Source: an uncultured Lachnospiraceae bacterium (GTDB lineage Bacteria; Bacillota; Clostridia; Lachnospirales; Lachnospiraceae). Taken from it: a DNA stretch of 54,741 nt. This document shows, one piece after another, positions 51,782 through 54,741 of this stretch. Position 1 is the first letter of the stretch. Every line of letters starts with the position of its first letter. The translations under genes were made by a program, and so were the position numbers. The notes below the pieces were generated by a model, which was given only the letters and a program-made list of their open reading frames with translations, was not told the origin of the DNA and did no database searches. The DNA lies in contig CACZJL010000014.1 in assembly GCA_902781505.1 (NCBI GenBank), positions 1 through 54,741 on the forward strand, read 5' to 3'.

Positions 51782-51810
51782 ATTTTAGTTAGTTCTGCCT
51801 AACTTGTCAA
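51782..51810 (-). promoter_or_regulatory. Promoter of the DUF3793-DUF2325 unit
   Basis: On the minus strand TTGACA (51810-51805) and TAAAAT (51787-51782) are exactly 17 bp apart. Operator copy 2 fills the spacer between them, so a bound protein would exclude RNA polymerase. Confidence 0.8.
51787..51804. promoter_or_regulatory. Operator copy 2 (AGTTAG-N6-CTAACT)
   Basis: AGTTAG, TTCTGC, CTAACT repeats the arms of copy 1 with a different centre. It lies exactly between the -35 and -10 boxes. The 33-bp offset is about three helical turns, so both sites face the same side of the DNA. Confidence 0.75.
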
Positions 51811-51813
51811 CGG

Positions 51814-51851
51814 TAAAAAGGCGCCGCCGTAACAAATGTCACAGCAACGCC
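51814..51851 (-). terminator. Terminator after the rhuM remnant
   Basis: On the minus strand GGCG-GC-GT-AC pairs around ATTT and TTTTTACC follows. It insulates the downstream promoter from the rhuM side. Confidence 0.7.
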
Positions 51852-51896
51852 ATATACAAAACAATTATTGACTCATCTCACCCTGGAATCCGATCC

Positions 51897-52539
51897 TTAT
51901 TTCTTTGTGTTTTCTTCTAATTCCAGCATATACTTATCAAAATCAGACATGAACAATCTATCCTGGATGACACGGTATTTTTCAAATTCTGTCTCAGCAT
52001 GAAGCTTTGCAATTTCTGCGGACACCTTGCCTGCGTCCTGTAAAATGCCATAATCAAACATTTCGATGAAGCTGTTGAGTCTTTTCTCCCAATCCTGCAT
52101 CGTAAGCGGAATATGCCGTAATGTCATGTTTTCCGCGAAATCCAGGTACGCCGTCACCATACGATTCATTTGCGATCTGGTTTACCCATTTTCGGAACTG
52201 TACCGCACGCTCGGAATTAACCTTGAAGCCTACGGCAATGATCATCTCCAGGGAGTAGTGATTTGTGCTGTAGCTTTTTCCATCTGCGGCAGTTATCCGA
52301 AATTTTCGGATAACTGAATCCTCCCGCAACTCACTATCACTGAATATTTTCTTGACATGATAGTTTATGGTCCGAACATCCACATCGTACAAGGTGGCCA
52401 TCATCTTCTGTGTCAGCCATATATTTTCATCCTCATAGCGCATCTCTATGCTGTCCTGCTGATCACCTACAGAGGCAACATAGGTCAGGTATTCCGCTGC
52501 GCTTGAGCGGATGGTTATCTCATCTTTTTTCTTTGCCAA
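51897..52539 (-). pseudogene. rhuM: rhuM-family gene with internal deletion and frameshift
   Basis: The first part encodes MAKKKDEITIRSSAAEYLTY, WLTQKMMATLYDVDVRTINYH and ERAVQFRKWVNQIA, the N-terminal DNA-binding half of RhuM. After NQIA the family's middle 100 or so residues are missing. The C-terminal part (NRMVTAYLDFAENMTLRHIP and HAETEFEKYRVIQDRLF) follows in another frame to a stop at 51897. An intact RhuM has about 330 residues. The family is associated with mobile regions and restriction islands, and its function is unsettled. GGAGGCA lies just before the start at 52539. Confidence 0.8.
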
Positions 52540-52672
52540 ATAGAATGCCTCCTTTTACTTCTTCCGCCGCACTTAACAGTGCCTGTCAACAGTTATGTTT
52601 GGAAAATACAAAAGAACATCGCTAACATGATTATCGTTTCTCGATACTTTCACCCGCTAAAAACAACATTTC

Positions 52673-53524
52673 CTATCGTCCGCCTTCAACATCTGGCAGC
52701 AATGTAACAAAATAATAAATAATTCCAAATACAGCTATACTCCCCATCATAATGCCGATCATCTGATTTACACTTACCACATTTCCATGAAATACCGGAT
52801 TGCAATCAAGAGTATCTCTAATTCCGTGAAGCATATGATTCTTGATCAATGAAGTGGCATATGTACTCGGAAGATAAGACAGAGCCTTCTGAATACCTGA
52901 ACCATAATTTGAAATCGGCATATAAGCACCACATATAAAACCATATCCTGCGCTGACAATTGTGCCCACAGCAGAAAGCTGTCCCTGCGTTGTCAATGGA
53001 AAGCTAATAATACTTGAAAGTGTACTTCCAAACAGGACGAGCAATATCATATCAAATAAAACCCATAATACATCAGCTGCATTCATATACCATCCCATTT
53101 TAAACAGATATCCCAGACATAATACAAATGCAAGTCCATTGACCATCAATGAATTAGCTACTGTTGACAGAAAATATCCCAAATAGATTTTTCCTCTGCT
53201 GACAGGTGAAACATTAAAATCCTTCCTTGTTCCATTTGCCTTGTCCTGCACCATAGTCAGATTCACACAAAATGTTACAGTGATACAGCTCACTGCCATA
53301 AGTGATGCTGTCAGCTGTGCTGCCACAGTTCCATTAATAAGTTTATCCGAAATCGTAATCATATCATGAATCGCTGCTGTAAAAGAATTTCTGTAAACCT
53401 TTGCAAGAAACGTAGCGTACAGAACGATCAGAATGACGGGTGTGATCATTGATGTAAACAGCATCCCTTTATCTTTAAAAAACAATTTCCTGTTCCTGCT
53501 CATTAATGCCAATACTGTTCTCAT
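52673..53524 (-). CDS. ABC-2 type exporter permease
   Basis: The product is 283 residues with six predicted membrane segments. It starts MRTVLALMSRNRKLFFKDKG and has an ABC-2 core, including VNLTMVQDKANGTRKDFNVSPVSRGKIYLGY and a C-terminal half with YGFICGAYMPIS and ALSYLPSTYATSLI. With the ATPase it should export a drug, lipid or peptide. The ATG at 53524 shares a base with the ATPase stop (TGATG), with GGAGG upstream. Substrate is unknown, and no resistance, lantibiotic or regulator gene is adjacent. Confidence 0.88.
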   Translation of the reverse strand: MRTVLALMSRNRKLFFKDKGMLFTSMITPVILIVLYATFLAKVYRNSFTAAIHDMITISDKLINGTVAAQLTASLMAVSCITVTFCVNLTMVQDKANGTRKDFNVSPVSRGKIYLGYFLSTVANSLMVNGLAFVLCLGYLFKMGWYMNAADVLWVLFDMILLVLFGSTLSSIISFPLTTQGQLSAVGTIVSAGYGFICGAYMPISNYGSGIQKALSYLPSTYATSLIKNHMLHGIRDTLDCNPVFHGNVVSVNQMIGIMMGSIAVFGIIYYFVTLLPDVEGGR

Positions 53525-54435
53525 CACTGCTCACCTCCCAGCTTTTTCCCTGTGACTGCAAGAAATACATCATCCATTCCGCCTTTTACTACTTCATAAT
53601 CCGTGAATAGGTCCTGATGCTCTACAATAAGCTCCGTAGCTTCTTTCGTATATCTTACTTTTATCTGATATCCGTCACGTATTTTTTTATATTCTCTGTT
53701 CAATGACTTTATTTCATCTTCAGAAACACCATAAACTGACATAATATCCTGTACATAATCATTTTTAAGTTCAAACGGTGTACCTTCCGCTGCAATACTT
53801 CCTTTGTCAAGAATTACAACATATCCGGCATTAGCAGCCTCTTCCATATAATGTGTGGTTAGAAACACTGTCATATTTTCTGTTTTCTGAAGCTTCTCAA
53901 TAACATTCCAGATTAACTGTCTTGTTTGCGGATCAAGTCCTGTGGTAGGCTCGTCAAGAATCAAAATCTCCGGTCTGTGCAATAATGCACGGGCAATATC
54001 AATTCTTCTTCTCTGACCTCCCGACAGCTTACCTACTGGTCTGTTTAAAAACTCGTCAAAATCCAAAATCTCGACCAGCTCCTGTAATCTCTTATCAAAG
54101 GCATTTCCTGTAATACCATACAAAGCAGCTCTGCTCTTTAAGTTTTCTTTCACAGTAAGCGGTTTATCAAGTACGCTATCCTGAAACACAACACCAAGCA
54201 TTCTTTTTGTCTGTGCGCCGGCTTTATCAGTTTCTATTCCGTTTACCTGAACCGTTCCGCTGTCTTTTTTCAGCAATCCGCAGAGAATGGAAATGGTTGT
54301 ACTTTTCCCTGCACCGTTTACTCCAAGAAACGCAAACAATTCTCCTTTTTTTACACGAAAGCTCAAATCATTTACTGCTTTTACTTCGCCAAAGCTTTTA
54401 TTCAGATGACTGATTCTAATGATATCTGATTCCAT
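53524..54435 (-). CDS. ABC exporter ATPase
   Basis: The product is 303 residues. Walker A is GVNGAGKST (about 40-48), signature LSGGQRRRIDIARAL, Walker B ILILDEPTTGLD and the switch His in LTTHYMEEA. The domain after residue 225 (YGVSEDEIKSLNREYKKIRDGY) matches DrrA/CcmA-like ATPases of antibiotic export. It pairs with the ABC-2 permease that overlaps its stop. AAAGGAGAAG lies before the ATG. Confidence 0.93.
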   Translation of the reverse strand: MESDIIRISHLNKSFGEVKAVNDLSFRVKKGELFAFLGVNGAGKSTTISILCGLLKKDSGTVQVNGIETDKAGAQTKRMLGVVFQDSVLDKPLTVKENLKSRAALYGITGNAFDKRLQELVEILDFDEFLNRPVGKLSGGQRRRIDIARALLHRPEILILDEPTTGLDPQTRQLIWNVIEKLQKTENMTVFLTTHYMEEAANAGYVVILDKGSIAAEGTPFELKNDYVQDIMSVYGVSEDEIKSLNREYKKIRDGYQIKVRYTKEATELIVEHQDLFTDYEVVKGGMDDVFLAVTGKKLGGEQ

Positions 54436-54620
54436 ATCTTCTCCTTTTGTTTCATCTTTCCTTAAATGACGCAGAATACGTTGGATTTACCTTTTTTATT
54501 AGAATCCATATGTTAAAAAGTAATATGAAGGCGAAAATCAGTCAAGTTCAAATTTGTGTGTAAATTGTTCTTCACTTATTCGTGTGATTGATTCTTCATT
54601 CCGCCGCTATCCTGAGGCCT

Positions 54621-54741
54621 TTACTCATGTTTCAGCAGCCAATCTGATAAATTATGAATCCTGATGCCTTCATAGTCATAGGTCTCATGCCTGGTATTGG
54701 CCAGAATAAGCTTGGGATACGCATCTTTGATCTTAAGCAGG
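54621..54741 (-). CDS. C-terminal end of a predicted ATPase of the DUF4143 type (partial)
   Basis: The frame runs in from the right edge and ends at the TAA at 54623-54621. The last 40 residues read [20 protein letters not shown] and then [19 protein letters not shown]. This resembles the end of AAA/DUF4143 ATPases (PKxILAxTxHxxYDxEGI). These are common accessory genes of unknown role. The 185 bp to the ABC ATPase holds no other gene. Confidence 0.6.
   Translation of the reverse strand, partial: LLKIKDAYPKLILANTRHETYDYEGIRIHNLSDWLLKHE

Noticed and set aside
1..54741. CRISPR array, rRNA or tRNA genes
   Set aside because: No regularly spaced repeats, no conserved rRNA segments and no tRNA cloverleaf with a TTCGA-type arm and CCA were noticed by eye. 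A tRNAscan run would be decisive.

Overview
The window looks like a chromosomal segment of an anaerobic, fermentative Firmicute, most likely a member of the Lachnospiraceae (Clostridia). This is inferred from the gene content: an Ech-type energy-converting [NiFe] hydrogenase with its Hyp maturation genes, a GH94 cellobiose phosphorylase, an LL-diaminopimelate aminotransferase, an ammonium transporter fused to PII, and DUF438/DUF2325/DUF3793 proteins. Strong AGGAGG-type ribosome binding sites and TTGACA/TATAAT promoters fit the same assignment. The genus cannot be fixed. No rRNA, tRNA or CRISPR array was seen.

Layout. (1) 1-3.3 kb: a small lipoprotein, two tandem Hsp20 genes under a promoter overlapped by a CIRCE (HrcA) operator, and a membrane-anchored NagZ-like GH3 protein that lacks the usual catalytic dyad. 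(2) 3.4-5.5 kb: a foreign-looking islet with an IS3-type transposase remnant, two unknown membrane-anchored proteins and a broken secreted-protein gene. (3) 5.6-8.3 kb: a VanZ-RDD membrane protein, a 57-residue protein and a FucO-type alcohol dehydrogenase. (4) 8.5-17.4 kb: a sugar uptake locus with aldose epimerase, two permeases, a binding lipoprotein and a LacI regulator, divergent from cellobiose phosphorylase across a 615-bp regulatory gap. No transport ATPase is encoded here. (5) 17.5-28.7 kb: housekeeping genes mutY, dapL, an NhaC-type antiporter, a MATE exporter, dinB, an EamA transporter, folC and a dGTPase-like HD hydrolase.

(6) 28.7-39.2 kb, minus strand: echABCDEF-hypF-hypC-hypD-hypE, apparently one operon with start/stop overlaps. 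The large subunit keeps both CxxC nickel motifs, so this is a hydrogenase and not complex I. Three soluble subunits carry unusual Ala/Lys/Glu-rich C-terminal tails. (7) 39.4-47.1 kb, minus strand: an apparent five-gene unit of an unknown membrane protein, an unknown helical protein, a 1353-residue GAF-GGDEF-GGDEF-EAL-PAS-PAS-GGDEF protein, thiM and thiE. It ends at a strong terminator, and c-di-GMP signalling is translationally coupled to thiazole salvage. A hairpin with a Val/Leu-rich mini-ORF lies just upstream. (8) 47.4-51.8 kb: the Amt-PII fusion, a DUF1858-DUF438-hemerythrin-PAS protein, a DUF2325 protein and a decayed DUF3793 gene. The last two lie behind a promoter carrying two identical-armed operators 33 bp apart. 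(9) 51.9-54.7 kb: a rhuM pseudogene, a two-gene ABC-2 exporter and the end of a further gene.

The hydrogenase probably couples ferredoxin oxidation from sugar fermentation to H2 release and ion pumping. The sugar locus feeds glucose and glucose-1-phosphate into that metabolism. The best candidates for something not previously described are the c-di-GMP/thiamine operon with its two unknown leading genes, the tandem-operator promoter at 51.75-51.81 kb, the tailed Ech subunits and the catalytically altered GH3 protein.
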